The notes below the pieces were generated by a model. It was not told where the DNA came from. It saw only the letters and a list, made by a program, of their open reading frames with translations, and searched no databases. This document shows, in pieces, positions 1 to 8,857 of a DNA stretch of 64,000 bases. The translations under genes were made by a program, and so were the position numbers. Within the stretch, counting starts at the first letter, position 1, and every line of letters begins with the position of its first letter. The DNA comes from Alphaproteobacteria bacterium (GTDB lineage Bacteria; Pseudomonadota; Alphaproteobacteria; CACIAM-22H2). Location: NCBI GenBank assembly GCA_016793165.1, contig JAEULA010000109.1:35981-99980 (forward strand). Reading direction: 5' to 3'.

Positions 1-2
1 AC

Positions 3-1541
3 GATCCGGCGCTCGTCGCCGCCTCCGTCCTGCTGGGAATGTCGCTCGCGGCGGCCGCACTTTCGAACCTCGCGCCGACGGCGAGCGTGGCCCGGTCGAT
101 TGCGAGCGGAGCGCTCTTCGCGATCGCGATCGGCGCGCTGCACTTCATCGGCATGGCGGCGGCCGTCTTCCGGCTGATCGACCCCGGGAACGCGCCTGTC
201 CTCCCCGACGAGATCGACCCGCCGGCGTGGCTGCCCTTCGCGCTCGCGATCGCGGTCGTCGCAATCGCATTGCTGGGCGTCGTCGGAGCGGCGGTCGATC
301 GCCACGTCGTCGCCCGCGCGACCTCGGAATCCTCCCGCCTCGCCTCCCTCGTCGACGCCCGGACCGCCGAGCTGCAGGCGATGAACATCGAGCTCGGCAA
401 CGCAATCGACCTGCTCGTGGCCCGCGAGGCGGAGAACAGCAAGCTCGCCGCGATCGCCCGCCTCACCCGGGCGGCGGTCGTCGTCCAGGACGCATGCGGC
501 CGGATCGAATGGGTCAATCCGGCATTCCAGTCGCTGTTCGAATACGCGATGCCCGAGGTCGTCGGGCGGATCCCGAGATCGGTGCTCGGAGGCGCCGCGA
601 CCGATCGCCGTACGCTCGCCCATGTCGACGAGCGCGCCCGCAGAGGCTGCGAAGTCGACTTCGAGATTGTCGCCTACACGAAGCCCGGCAGATCGGTCTG
701 GCTCGACGTCAGCACGACCCCGGTGACCGGCAGCGACGGCGAGGTGCGGCAGTTCATCTCCGTGGCCCGGGACATCACCGAACGCAAGGCCGTGCAGGAG
801 CGGCTGCAGGCGGCGGTCGAGCGCGAGCGGGAGATCCTTCAGCACCAGCGCCAGTTCATCGCGACGGCCAGCCACGAGTTTCGCACGCCGCTCGCGATCA
901 TCGACAGCGCCAGCCAGAGGCTGGCGGCGCGAACCCAGGGCCGTCCGGAGCTGGCGCGCCACATCGAGGGCATCCGGGCCGCGATCGCGCGGATGACCGA
1001 CCTGATCGACCGGACCCTGTCCAGCGCCCGGCTCGAGGATGGCGAACTGGAGTTCCAGCCGCGGTCTTTGCGCGTCTCGACGGTGCTGCGCGCCGTGATC
1101 GAACGTCAGGCCCAGGCGACGCCCGGCTACGACATCCGGCTCGACGTGCCGGACGGCGAGCCTGCGACCCTGGCGGACCCCGTGATGCTCGAGCAGGTGT
1201 TCGACAACCTGCTGTCGAACGCGATCAAGTACTCGGCCAATTCGCGCGCGGTGGACCTTCGCGTCCGCCTGACCGATAACGCGATCTCAGTCGCGGTCCA
1301 GGATCGCGGCATCGGCATCCCGGCCGACGACCTGCCGAAGCTGTTCAAGCGTTTCTTCCGGGCGCGATCGGCGATCGGGATTGCGGGCACCGGGGTCGGG
1401 CTGAGCCATGTCGCCAGATTGGTGGCCGCCCATCGCGGCACGATCGCCGTCGACTCGGAGCTCGGGCTCGGGTCCACCTTCACGGTGCAGCTGCCGGTGG
1501 TACCGGGCGACCCGCGTCACGCGACCCAGGCCGGCGCGTGA
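3..1541 (+). CDS. MHYT/PAS sensor histidine kinase (5' end outside window)
   Basis: The reading frame is open to the left edge, so the N-terminus is missing. Counting from the first in-window Met at 39, the protein opens with a hydrophobic stretch containing GALHFIGMAAAVF, which resembles an MHYT repeat of the membrane sensor domain. A transmembrane helix follows at about 64-88. A PAS domain (about 145-250, ending in ARDITERKA) leads into HisKA with the phospho-acceptor His279 in ASHEFRTP. The HATPase domain has an N-box (DNLLSNAIKYS, about 389), a G1 box (DRGIGIP, about 422) and a G2 box (GTGVGLSHV, about 450). It should autophosphorylate in response to a membrane or small-molecule signal. 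No receiver-domain partner follows, so it looks orphan within the window. The family call is firm; the MHYT assignment rests on a partial domain. Confidence 0.88.
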   Translation, partial: DPALVAASVLLGMSLAAAALSNLAPTASVARSIASGALFAIAIGALHFIGMAAAVFRLIDPGNAPVLPDEIDPPAWLPFALAIAVVAIALLGVVGAAVDRHVVARATSESSRLASLVDARTAELQAMNIELGNAIDLLVAREAENSKLAAIARLTRAAVVVQDACGRIEWVNPAFQSLFEYAMPEVVGRIPRSVLGGAATDRRTLAHVDERARRGCEVDFEIVAYTKPGRSVWLDVSTTPVTGSDGEVRQFISVARDITERKAVQERLQAAVEREREILQHQRQFIATASHEFRTPLAIIDSASQRLAARTQGRPELARHIEGIRAAIARMTDLIDRTLSSARLEDGELEFQPRSLRVSTVLRAVIERQAQATPGYDIRLDVPDGEPATLADPVMLEQVFDNLLSNAIKYSANSRAVDLRVRLTDNAISVAVQDRGIGIPADDLPKLFKRFFRARSAIGIAGTGVGLSHVARLVAAHRGTIAVDSELGLGSTFTVQLPVVPGDPRHATQAGA

Positions 1542-1646
1542 TCCCGCCGCATCGCGGCGCATCCGTCAGCGGCGCGTCGGTGCGCGCGGCATTTCCACAA
1601 GCGGACGCGGAATGCGCCGTCCCCGCAGGCCTCCCAGGGTGACAAG

Positions 1647-1696
1647 CCTCCACGCCGCCGCTACGAATAGCGCGGCGAGAACAAGCTCAATGGAGG
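1647..1696 (+). promoter_or_regulatory. Possible RBS-sequestering leader structure of metY
   Basis: CCTCCA at 1647-1652 is the exact complement of TGGAGG at 1691-1696, which contains the metY Shine-Dalgarno sequence. Between them lies a 10-bp hairpin with one bulged C (arms 1653-1663 and 1668-1677, loop CGAA). Folded together, the outer pairing would hide the ribosome binding site nine bases before the metY ATG. The pairing is seen directly; a regulatory role (methionine or SAM-responsive control is common for this gene) is inference. It does not match the SAM-II consensus as I remember it. Confidence 0.4.
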
Positions 1697-1704
1697 AAGG
1701 TGCC

Positions 1705-2997
1705 ATGGCGACCAATAGCCGCAATCCGGAGACCGTCGTGCTGCATGCCGGCTACCGCTCCGACCCGGCGACGACGGCCGTCGCGGTGCCGATCTACCAG
1801 ACCACCAGCTTCCAGTTCAATTCGCCCGAGCACGCCGCGAACCTCTTCGCGCTGAAGGAGCTGGGCAACATCTACACGCGCATCATGAACCCGACGACCG
1901 CGGTGCTCGAGGAGCGCGTCGCGCAGCTCGAGGGCGGCGTCGCCGCCCTCGCGCTCGCGTCGGGTCAGGCAGCGTCGATGTTCGCGGTGCAGAACATCGC
2001 GCAGGCCGGCGACAACCTCGTCTCCTCCACGGACCTCTACGGCGGGACCTGGAACCTGTTCGCCAACACCATGAAGCAGATGGGCATCGAGTGCCGCTTC
2101 GTGGACCCGTCGGATCCCGAGAACTTCCGCCGCGCGACCGACGCGCGCACGCGCTGCTACTACGCGGAGACGCTGCCCAACCCCAAGCTCAACGTCTTCC
2201 CGATCGCCGAGGTGGCCAAGATCGGTCGCGAGCTCGGCGTGCCGCTGATCATGGACAACACCGCCGCGCCCATCCTTTGCAGGCCGCTCGACCACGGCGC
2301 GGCGATCGTCATGCATTCGACGACGAAGTGGATCGGCGGGCACGGCACGTCGATCGGCGGCATCGTCGTCGACGGCGGCAACTTCGACTGGGAGAAGCAT
2401 GCCGCGCGCTTCCCGCTTCTCAACCAGCCCGACCCCAGCTACCACGGCGCGGTCTGGACGCAGGCCGTCAAGCCGCTCGGCCCGATCGCCTACATCATCA
2501 AGATGCGCGTGACGCTGCTGCGCGACATCGGCGCGCCGATGGCGCCGTTCAACGCCTTCCTGTTCATCCAGGGGCTCGAGACGCTGCCGCTGCGGCTGCG
2601 TCAGCACTGCAGCAACGCCGTGCGCGTCGCCGAGTACCTTTCCAAGCACCCGAAGGTCGCGCGGGTCATTTTCCCCGGCCTGATGACGGGCGAAGCCAAG
2701 CGCCGGGCCGACGCCGCGCTCAAGGGCGGTTACGGCGCGCTCGTCGGCGCCGAGCTCAAGGGCGGGCGGGATGCCGGCCGCGCGTTCATCGCGAACCTGA
2801 AGATGTTCTATCACGTGGCGAACATCGGCGATGCGCGCTCGCTGGCAATCCATCCCGCCACGACCACGCATTCCCAGCTCACCCCCGACGAGCAGAAGCA
2901 GACCGGCGTGACGGACGGCTACGTGCGCCTGTCGATCGGCATCGAGCACCCCGACGACATCATCGCGGATCTCGACCAGGCCCTCGCGTCGGTGTGA
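1705..2997 (+). CDS. metY: O-acetylhomoserine aminocarboxypropyltransferase (sulfhydrylase)
   Basis: This is a 430-residue cytosolic PLP enzyme of the Cys/Met metabolism family that makes homocysteine (or methionine) from O-acetylhomoserine plus sulfide or methanethiol. The start ATG has a strong GGAGGAAGG ribosome site just upstream. Family signatures are visible: the LHAGYRSDP opening, YTRIMNPTT (phosphate-binding region), the ALASGQAA loop, and the PLP Schiff-base Lys208 in HSTTKWIGGHGTS. The long insertion after GGNFDWEK, around a PDPSYHG motif, separates MetY-type sulfhydrylases from the shorter MetB/MetC enzymes. hemB starts five bases after the stop, suggesting cotranscription. Methionine gamma-lyase is the main alternative, but the length and insertion favour MetY. 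Confidence 0.9.
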   Translation: MATNSRNPETVVLHAGYRSDPATTAVAVPIYQTTSFQFNSPEHAANLFALKELGNIYTRIMNPTTAVLEERVAQLEGGVAALALASGQAASMFAVQNIAQAGDNLVSSTDLYGGTWNLFANTMKQMGIECRFVDPSDPENFRRATDARTRCYYAETLPNPKLNVFPIAEVAKIGRELGVPLIMDNTAAPILCRPLDHGAAIVMHSTTKWIGGHGTSIGGIVVDGGNFDWEKHAARFPLLNQPDPSYHGAVWTQAVKPLGPIAYIIKMRVTLLRDIGAPMAPFNAFLFIQGLETLPLRLRQHCSNAVRVAEYLSKHPKVARVIFPGLMTGEAKRRADAALKGGYGALVGAELKGGRDAGRAFIANLKMFYHVANIGDARSLAIHPATTTHSQLTPDEQKQTGVTDGYVRLSIGIEHPDDIIADLDQALASV

Positions 2998-3002
2998 GCC
3001 CG

Positions 3003-4010
3003 ATGGCCGATCTTCCCGCGAACTGGGGGCGCTATCCGCGCACGCGTCTGCGGCGAAACCGCCGCGACGCGTGGTCGCGCGATCTCGTGCGCGAAACGCT
3101 GCTGACTCCGGCCGACCTGATCTGGCCGGTCTTCGTGCAGGAGGGCCGGCAGAAGCGCACGCCGATCCGCTCGATGCCGGGCGTCGACCGCCTGTCGATC
3201 GACCTGCTGGTCCCGGCCGCGCGCAAGGCGGCCGCGCTCGGCATCCCGGCGATCGCGCTGTTTCCGCAGACGCCGCCGACGGTCAAGTCCGAGGACGGCG
3301 ACGAGGCATGGAACCCGGACAACCTCGTCTGCCGGGCGGTGCGCGCACTGAAGCGGCACGTGCCCGGGATCGGCGTGATGTGCGACGTGGCGCTCGACCC
3401 CTACACGACGCATGGGCATGACGGCGTGCTCCGCAAGGGGTACGTCGCCAACGACGAGACCGTCGCGGCGCTGGTCAAGCAAACCCTCGTCCAGGCCGAG
3501 GCCGGCTGCGACGTGATCGCCCCGTCGGACATGATGGACGGACGCATCGGCGCGATCCGCGAGGCGCTCGACGACGCCGGTCATGGGCATGTCCGCATCA
3601 TGAGCTATGCGGCGAAGTACGCCTCGGCGTTCTACGGGCCGTTCCGCGATGCGATCGGTTCCGGCCGCAAGCTCGGCGGCGACGGCAAGAAGACCTACCA
3701 GATGGATCCGGCGAACGGCGACGAGGCGCTGCGCGAGGTCGCGCTCGACATCGACGAGGGCGCAGACATGGTGATGGTCAAGCCGGGCATGCCTTATCTC
3801 GACATCGTCCGTCGCGTGAAGGAGACGTTCAAGATCCCGACCTTCGCCTACCAGGTCTCCGGCGAGTACGCGATGCTTGCCGGCGCGATCGAACGCGGCT
3901 GGGTCGATCGGCGCGTCGTCCTCGAGGCGCTTCTTGCCTTCAAGCGGGCCGGCGCCGACGGCGTGCTCACCTATTTCGCGGTCGAGGCGGCGTCGGCGCT
4001 GCGCCGGTAG
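3003..4010 (+). CDS. hemB: Delta-aminolevulinic acid dehydratase (porphobilinogen synthase)
   Basis: The 335-residue product condenses two 5-aminolevulinate molecules to porphobilinogen in tetrapyrrole synthesis. Two active-site lysines are seen: Lys205 in SYAAKYASAFYGPFRDA and the Schiff-base Lys260 in MVMVKPGMPYLD. The metal site reads DVALDPYTTHGHDG (about 128-141), with Ala/Asp where zinc-dependent enzymes carry a cysteine triad. This is therefore the zinc-independent (Mg-type) class, as known in plants and Pseudomonas. The ATG follows the metY stop by five bases. The 3' end faces a minus-strand gene with only about 13 bases between. No terminator was recognised. Confidence 0.96.
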   Translation: MADLPANWGRYPRTRLRRNRRDAWSRDLVRETLLTPADLIWPVFVQEGRQKRTPIRSMPGVDRLSIDLLVPAARKAAALGIPAIALFPQTPPTVKSEDGDEAWNPDNLVCRAVRALKRHVPGIGVMCDVALDPYTTHGHDGVLRKGYVANDETVAALVKQTLVQAEAGCDVIAPSDMMDGRIGAIREALDDAGHGHVRIMSYAAKYASAFYGPFRDAIGSGRKLGGDGKKTYQMDPANGDEALREVALDIDEGADMVMVKPGMPYLDIVRRVKETFKIPTFAYQVSGEYAMLAGAIERGWVDRRVVLEALLAFKRAGADGVLTYFAVEAASALRR

Positions 4011-4023
4011 CGCCGGGGCGGGA

Positions 4024-5064
4024 TCAGCGCAGGGGCAGCACGTAGTCGCTTCCGCCGCCCGCATGTGCCGCGCTCGCCTTGAACTCGGCGTCGTGGGCGC
4101 CCCGCGTTCGCGGCAGATCGACGGTCTCGGCGACGATGCGGACGGCCTCCCAGTCGCGGGCGTAGGTCGCCGCGACGACACGGTCCGCTTCGCCGAAGAC
4201 CGCGCGCATCGCCTCCGGGAACCGGTACTCGCGCATGCACTGCGCGACGCGATCGCGCAGCGCGGGCACCAGATCGTGGGCATGCACCCAGCCGGCGGGC
4301 GGGATCGGCGCGGATTCCCAGAGCCGCCGATACCGGTCGCGCGCCGCGGGCTGGGTCGCGACCAGCCGCGCGATTCCGCGTGGCGAGACGACCGCGGCAT
4401 GTGCGCGGCCATCGTTCAGCGCTGCGAGCGCCTGGTCGTCGTCCGCGACATTGACGATCGTGTAGTCGCTTCCCGGCGTGATGCCGATGCGCGGGAGAAG
4501 GCCGCGAACGACGAGATCGCCGAGCAGGTCGCCGCGGCCGCGATGGACGACCGTCTTGCCGCGCAGGCTGCCGATCCCCTCGGCCCCCGGCCCGGCGCGG
4601 ACGACGAGCTGCACGCGCGTCGACAGCGTCGCGGTCGCCGTCGCCGGAATCGCGAACGGCACCGCGCCCGCCACGTTGACCGCCATCGGCATGCGCTCGG
4701 GCAGGACGAGCGTCACATGCAGACGGCCGGCGCGCATCGCCTCGATCTGGGTCGCCGCATTGACGATCTGCATCTGCGCCACGCGCTTGGCGGCACAGCG
4801 CGCAAGATGGTCGACGAGCGGCTCCATCGCGCTCTTGGCGAGTTCCAGCCGTTCCTCCGGCCACATGCTGATCGTCAGGATCGGCGGATTTCGCCAGCGG
4901 GTGCGGTCGACCGGCGGATCGGCGACGAGATCGCGGTCGGCATCGCAATAGGCCTGGTCCAGCGCGCCGCGCGCCACGCAGACCGGCTCCTGCGTCCGCG
5001 CGGCGGTCGGCGCGCCCGCAATCAGAGCCAGCGCCGCAACGGCAATGCACGCGCCACGCATCAT
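4024..5064 (-). CDS. PhnD-like phosphate/phosphonate-family periplasmic binding protein
   Basis: The 346-residue exported protein starts at the second of two adjacent ATG codons read from the minus strand (AAGGGG site upstream). A Sec signal (MMRGACIAVAALALIAGAPTAA) precedes the mature part. The body has features of the PhnD/SsuA substrate-binding superfamily: an early ILTISMWPEE strand, AMRAGRLHVTLVLPER, the domain hinge GSLRGKTVVHRG, and NDGRAHAAVVSPRG. Such proteins capture phosphate, phosphite or phosphonates for ABC uptake, or act as sensory partners of signalling proteins. No permease or ATPase gene is adjacent, so it is an orphan. Upstream lies the YheT-like hydrolase on the same strand, 46 bases away. 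The ligand cannot be read from sequence. Confidence 0.7.
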   Translation of the reverse strand: MMRGACIAVAALALIAGAPTAARTQEPVCVARGALDQAYCDADRDLVADPPVDRTRWRNPPILTISMWPEERLELAKSAMEPLVDHLARCAAKRVAQMQIVNAATQIEAMRAGRLHVTLVLPERMPMAVNVAGAVPFAIPATATATLSTRVQLVVRAGPGAEGIGSLRGKTVVHRGRGDLLGDLVVRGLLPRIGITPGSDYTIVNVADDDQALAALNDGRAHAAVVSPRGIARLVATQPAARDRYRRLWESAPIPPAGWVHAHDLVPALRDRVAQCMREYRFPEAMRAVFGEADRVVAATYARDWEAVRIVAETVDLPRTRGAHDAEFKASAAHAGGGSDYVLPLR

Positions 5065-5110
5065 TCTGCCCCTTCCCACCGCCAACCGGCCGCATCCGCG
5101 GATCGCGCGC

Positions 5111-6118
5111 TCAGCCTGCGAGGCCCTGCCGACGCAGGAACCACGCGATCGCCCGGTCGTGCCAAGGCGTCGCGTCGCCCCGACCATGAAAGCCGACATG
5201 CCCGCCGCCCGCGGCGAGCACGGGAATGATCGCACGCAGTTTCGACCAGTCCATGGTGCGAAAGGCGTGGATCGGTATCCAGGGGTCGTCGACCGCCTGC
5301 ACCAGCAACGTCGGCGTGTGGATCCCGGCCAGGAATCCCCGTGCGGCGCTGCGGGCATAATACGCGTCCGCATCGCGGTGCCCGGCCGCAGGGGCGACGA
5401 CGCGGTCGTCGAAGTCGCGGATATCCGCAATGTTGCGCAGCAGCGCGCGCAACGCCGGCGATGGCGGTTCGGCAGACGCCAGGCGGTCGACCTTCATTCG
5501 CCGGAGCAGATAGCGGTGGTAGACCGCGTTGCGCGGGGCCATCAGCCGTCGGCTCGCCGCCGCGAGATCGATCGGCACCGACACGCCCACCGCGGCGGCC
5601 GAATGCGCCTCGCGGCCGGCCTCGCCGAGATGCTTGAGCAGGATGTTCGCGCCCAGCGAATAGCCGACCACGACGATCCGACGATCGCGCAGCGCATCCG
5701 GCAGCCGCTGCAGCGCCGCGGCGAGATCGGCCGAGCTGCCGGCGTTGTAGTGGCCGCGGGCCATCGGCCTTCCGGGACCGGCGCCGCGCAGGTTCAGTCG
5801 CATGACGACATGGCCGCGGCCGAGAAGCGCCGCCGCGCTGGCGCGCATGTAGCTGCTCTCGCTGCATCCGGTCAGGCCGTGTACGAGGACGACGGCGGCC
5901 GCATCGCGCGCGGGCGCGCGCGGCTGGTCGACGAGTGCGAGCAGCCGATCGCCGGTGCCGTCGCCAAGGTCGATCTCGTGCCGCAGGGTCGCCGCGCTCG
6001 GCAGATCGATCCGCGGCCGCAGCAAGCTGTTGCGCAACGTCTGGAGGTCGCCGCCGATCCAGGGCCAGCGCTCGACGAAGCGCGGAAGTCCCGGCGTCGC
6101 CTCGCCGAGGGCAGCCAC
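5111..6118 (-). CDS. YheT-family alpha/beta hydrolase
   Basis: A predicted 335-residue serine hydrolase of the YheT/EMB8 type. I chose the GTG at 6118 because it lies one base past the upstream gene's TGA, and the conserved family start (LPRFVERWPWIGGDLQTL) begins about ten residues later. An ATG at 6199 would overlap the neighbour by about 80 bases. Hydrolase features are an oxyanion-region HGLTGCSESSY, the nucleophile elbow GYSLGANILLKHLG, a late acid in VDDPWIPIHAF and the base in GGGHVGFHG. Family members are carboxylesterases of unclear natural substrate. It is probably cotranscribed with the second alpha/beta hydrolase upstream. Confidence 0.85.
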   Translation of the reverse strand: MAALGEATPGLPRFVERWPWIGGDLQTLRNSLLRPRIDLPSAATLRHEIDLGDGTGDRLLALVDQPRAPARDAAAVVLVHGLTGCSESSYMRASAAALLGRGHVVMRLNLRGAGPGRPMARGHYNAGSSADLAAALQRLPDALRDRRIVVVGYSLGANILLKHLGEAGREAHSAAAVGVSVPIDLAAASRRLMAPRNAVYHRYLLRRMKVDRLASAEPPSPALRALLRNIADIRDFDDRVVAPAAGHRDADAYYARSAARGFLAGIHTPTLLVQAVDDPWIPIHAFRTMDWSKLRAIIPVLAAGGGHVGFHGRGDATPWHDRAIAWFLRRQGLAG

Positions 6119-6119
6119 G

Positions 6120-6965
6120 TCAGGCGTCGAGGAATCCAACGATGGGCTCGATCTGCGACGCGTCCATGAGGGCCGGCGCATGCCCGCAGCCCGGCACATC
6201 GACGACGGTCGCGCGGGGTCCGCGCGTCGTCATCTCCGCCGCGGTCTCGGCAAGCAGCAGGTCGGACTCCGCGCCGCGCAGCACGAGGGTCGGCGCCGCG
6301 ATGCGATCCCACACCGGCCAGAGATCGACGTCCGCGATCGGTGCGGCCGTGAACGGCAGCGCGATCGCCGGATCGTAGCGCAGGCGCCACACGTCGCCGT
6401 CGGGCCGGGCGCTATGCGCGGCGAGGTGCCGCCACTGCGCATCGGTGAGCGGGCCGAAGGGCGCGGCGACGACGCGCAAATGGTGCTCGACCGCCCGCAG
6501 CGACGGAAACGTCATCGTCTGACCGACATAGGTCGCGATCCGCTCGAGCGACGCCTTGGGAATGAACGGCCCGACATCGTTGACGACCAGGCGGCGGATC
6601 GGCCCGCCGGACTGGGCGGCGAGCAGCATGCCGGCAAGGCCGCCCATCGACGTGCCGATCCAATCGACCGACGCGACGTCGAGCCGCGCCAGCAGAGTCG
6701 CGAGCGCCGTCAGATACACCGGATAGCCGTAATCGGTCGCGCGGCTTAGCCATTGGCTGCGGCCGCGCCCCGGGAAGTCGACGCAGACGACGCGCCTCCC
6801 CTGCGCCGCGAGCTGCGCGGCAAGCGCATCGAAATCGCGCGCATTGCGCGTGAGGCCATGGGCGCAGACCACCGTCGGCCCGCGGGGTGCGCCCCACTCG
6901 ACATAGGCGAGACGGACGAAGCCTTCGGGAGCGAGGAACGGCACCTCGTGCAGACGCGGCAACAT
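6120..6965 (-). CDS. Alpha/beta hydrolase (esterase/lactonase-like)
   Basis: The 281-residue protein has a standard alpha/beta-hydrolase fold: VVCAHGLTRNARDFD (oxyanion hole), the nucleophile Ser in GTSMGGLAGML, the acid in the ESDLLLAETA region and the catalytic His in GCGHAPALMD. There is no signal peptide, so it is probably cytosolic. Its TGA is followed after one base by the GTG of the YheT-like gene, so the two are likely translated in tandem. The substrate is unknown; close relatives are annotated as esterases or enol-lactone hydrolases. It is divergent from the EamA gene at 7059, with a shared promoter region of about 90 bases. Confidence 0.85.
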   Translation of the reverse strand: MLPRLHEVPFLAPEGFVRLAYVEWGAPRGPTVVCAHGLTRNARDFDALAAQLAAQGRRVVCVDFPGRGRSQWLSRATDYGYPVYLTALATLLARLDVASVDWIGTSMGGLAGMLLAAQSGGPIRRLVVNDVGPFIPKASLERIATYVGQTMTFPSLRAVEHHLRVVAAPFGPLTDAQWRHLAAHSARPDGDVWRLRYDPAIALPFTAAPIADVDLWPVWDRIAAPTLVLRGAESDLLLAETAAEMTTRGPRATVVDVPGCGHAPALMDASQIEPIVGFLDA

Positions 6966-7058
6966 GCCGGAAGATTAGGTGCCGCCCGCGGTCATGGCCA
7001 GACGGCGACTGGACGCCCGTCCATCGCGCCAGTACAAGCCCGGCCCCCTGTTCCGCTC

Positions 7059-7961
7059 GTGACGACTCCCGCCCCCCTCGCCACCGCACCGGCCCTCGCC
7101 CTCGCCGCCGCGATCGCCGCGCCCCTGGTCTGGTCGATCGGCGGCGTCGTGATGCGCAGCGTCGCGACCGCCGGCCCGTGGGAGCAGGTGTTCTGGCGCG
7201 CGGTCGGCGGCGGGATCGCCGTGGCGATCGCTCTCGCCCTGAGCCGCCCCCGCGCGGCGTGGACTGCCTGGCGACAGGCCGGCGCCACGGGCTGGGTCTC
7301 GGCGGTCTGCATCGCCGGCACGTTCATCGTCCATGTGCTCGCGATCAACGCCACGACCGTCGCCAACGTCCTGTTCCTGCAGACCGCCAATCCGCTGCTC
7401 GTGCCCATCCTCGCCCGCCTGTTCCTGGGCGAACGGCTCGAGCCGCGGATGATCGGTGCCCTCGCGCTGGCCGTCGCAGGGCTGACACCGATCGTCGCCG
7501 CGTCCGCAGGCGGCGGCCGCCTCGGCGGCGACCTCCTGGCGCTGGCCTGTGCCGGTCTCGGGGCGGTGAACATCCTGGTCGTCCGGCGCGGCCGCACCGT
7601 CGACATGACGCCGGCGATCGTCGTGGCGGCCCTGCTCACGCTCGCGGTCGCGGGCATCGTCGCCTCGCCGTCCGATGTCGCGGCGCGCGACGTCGCGGCG
7701 TTGGTGCTCCTGGGCGTCGTGCAGATCGCGGTCGGGCTCTGGCTCTTCCTCTTCGCGCTGCGCCGACTGCCGGCGGCGCCCGTCGCCCTGCTCACGCTCC
7801 TCGAGCCGATCATCGGCCCGCTGCTCGTCTGGCTCGTCGTCGCCGAGGTGCCACCGGCTGCGACCCTCGCGGGCGGCGCCGTCGTGCTGGTGGCCCTCGC
7901 CCTCTGCGCCCTCGTCGCCGCCCGCCCGGCGGCCCGCATGCCGTCCGGAACCCCGACATGA
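7059..7961 (+). CDS. EamA/DMT-family transporter 1
   Basis: A 300-residue inner-membrane protein with about ten hydrophobic segments forming two EamA repeats: one from PLVWSIGGVVMR to LALAVAGLTPIVA, the second from LGAVNILVVRRGR to the C-terminus. Typical family motifs are present: WEQVFWRAVGG, NATTVANVLFLQTANPLLVPILA and LLEPIIGPLLVWLVVAE. Members export amino acids or other small metabolites. The GTG at 7059 places a short hydrophilic N-terminus before helix 1. Its stop overlaps the ATG of a second EamA gene by four bases (ATGA), so the pair is translationally coupled. The substrate is unknown. Confidence 0.88.
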   Translation: MTTPAPLATAPALALAAAIAAPLVWSIGGVVMRSVATAGPWEQVFWRAVGGGIAVAIALALSRPRAAWTAWRQAGATGWVSAVCIAGTFIVHVLAINATTVANVLFLQTANPLLVPILARLFLGERLEPRMIGALALAVAGLTPIVAASAGGGRLGGDLLALACAGLGAVNILVVRRGRTVDMTPAIVVAALLTLAVAGIVASPSDVAARDVAALVLLGVVQIAVGLWLFLFALRRLPAAPVALLTLLEPIIGPLLVWLVVAEVPPAATLAGGAVVLVALALCALVAARPAARMPSGTPT

Positions 7962-8857
7962 CCGCTGCCCATCCGCATCGCCTCCGCGGCCTGATCTATG
8001 CCGTGGTCTCGAACCTCTGCTTCAGCACCGGCGGATTGTGGGTCCGCACGATCCGCGAGCTCCCCGACGGCTACGAGATGGTGCTGTGGCGATCGATCGC
8101 GATGAGCGTGGTGCTCGGCGCCGTCGTGTCCGCGCTCTATCGCGGCGAGGCCGTCGCCAAGGTCGCCGCGATCGGACGCTGGGGGGTCGTCTCGGCGGGA
8201 TGCCTCGCGGCGACGTTCTTCGCCTTCATCCTGTCGGTGACCAACACCACCGTCGCCAATACCACCATCACGATGAGCCTCGCGCCGCTGATGACCGCGA
8301 TCGCCGGGCTGATCTTCCTGCACGAGCGCGTCTCGACCCGGACATGGCTGGCGATCGCCGTCGCCGCGATCGGCTTGGCGACGATGTTCGTCGACGCGCT
8401 CGGCGGCGACGGCTGGATCGGGATCCTGTACGCGTTGGGCGTTCCCGCCGGGCTCGCCGCCAACGTGGTGATCAACCGTCGTCACGGCGTCTCGGTCGAC
8501 ATGGTGCCGACGGTCCTCGTCGCCGGCCTGCTGTCGATCGCGGTCGCCCTGCCGCTGGGCTGGCCGCTGACCGCGTCGGGGCACGACATCGTGATCCTGA
8601 GCCTCATGGGCACCGTCCAGCTGGCCTGCGGCTGCCTGTTCATCACCCTGGCGATGCGCTACCTGCCGGCGGTCGAGGTCGGGCTGTTTACGCTTTTGGA
8701 AACGGTTTTGGGTCCCGTATGGGTGTGGCTCGCCTACGGGGAGCGCCCCTCATCGCTGGCACTTGCGGGCGGGATGCTTATCGTGGGGGCCCTGATTCTC
8801 AACACGCTGCTGGGACCCCGCCCGAATGCCCATCCGTCGCCGACGCCGAAGCAGTAG
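7958..8857 (+). CDS. EamA/DMT-family transporter 2
   Basis: The 299-residue partner of the preceding exporter has the same two-repeat, roughly ten-helix layout: FSTGGLWVRTIRELPDGYEMVLWRS, then SVTNTTVANTTITMSLAPLMTAI, and a C-terminal half ending in LLETVLGPVWVWLAYGERPS. The two proteins are paralogues in tandem and may form a heterodimer or export related substrates; this is inference. Translation starts at the ATG inside the previous stop. Its 3' end overlaps the penicillin acylase gene by 32 bases. Confidence 0.87.
   Translation: MTAAHPHRLRGLIYAVVSNLCFSTGGLWVRTIRELPDGYEMVLWRSIAMSVVLGAVVSALYRGEAVAKVAAIGRWGVVSAGCLAATFFAFILSVTNTTVANTTITMSLAPLMTAIAGLIFLHERVSTRTWLAIAVAAIGLATMFVDALGGDGWIGILYALGVPAGLAANVVINRRHGVSVDMVPTVLVAGLLSIAVALPLGWPLTASGHDIVILSLMGTVQLACGCLFITLAMRYLPAVEVGLFTLLETVLGPVWVWLAYGERPSSLALAGGMLIVGALILNTLLGPRPNAHPSPTPKQ

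Noticed and set aside
1647..1696. SAM-II riboswitch upstream of metY
   Set aside because: The typical SAM-II pseudoknot sequence was not recognised; only the RBS-pairing hairpin is reported.
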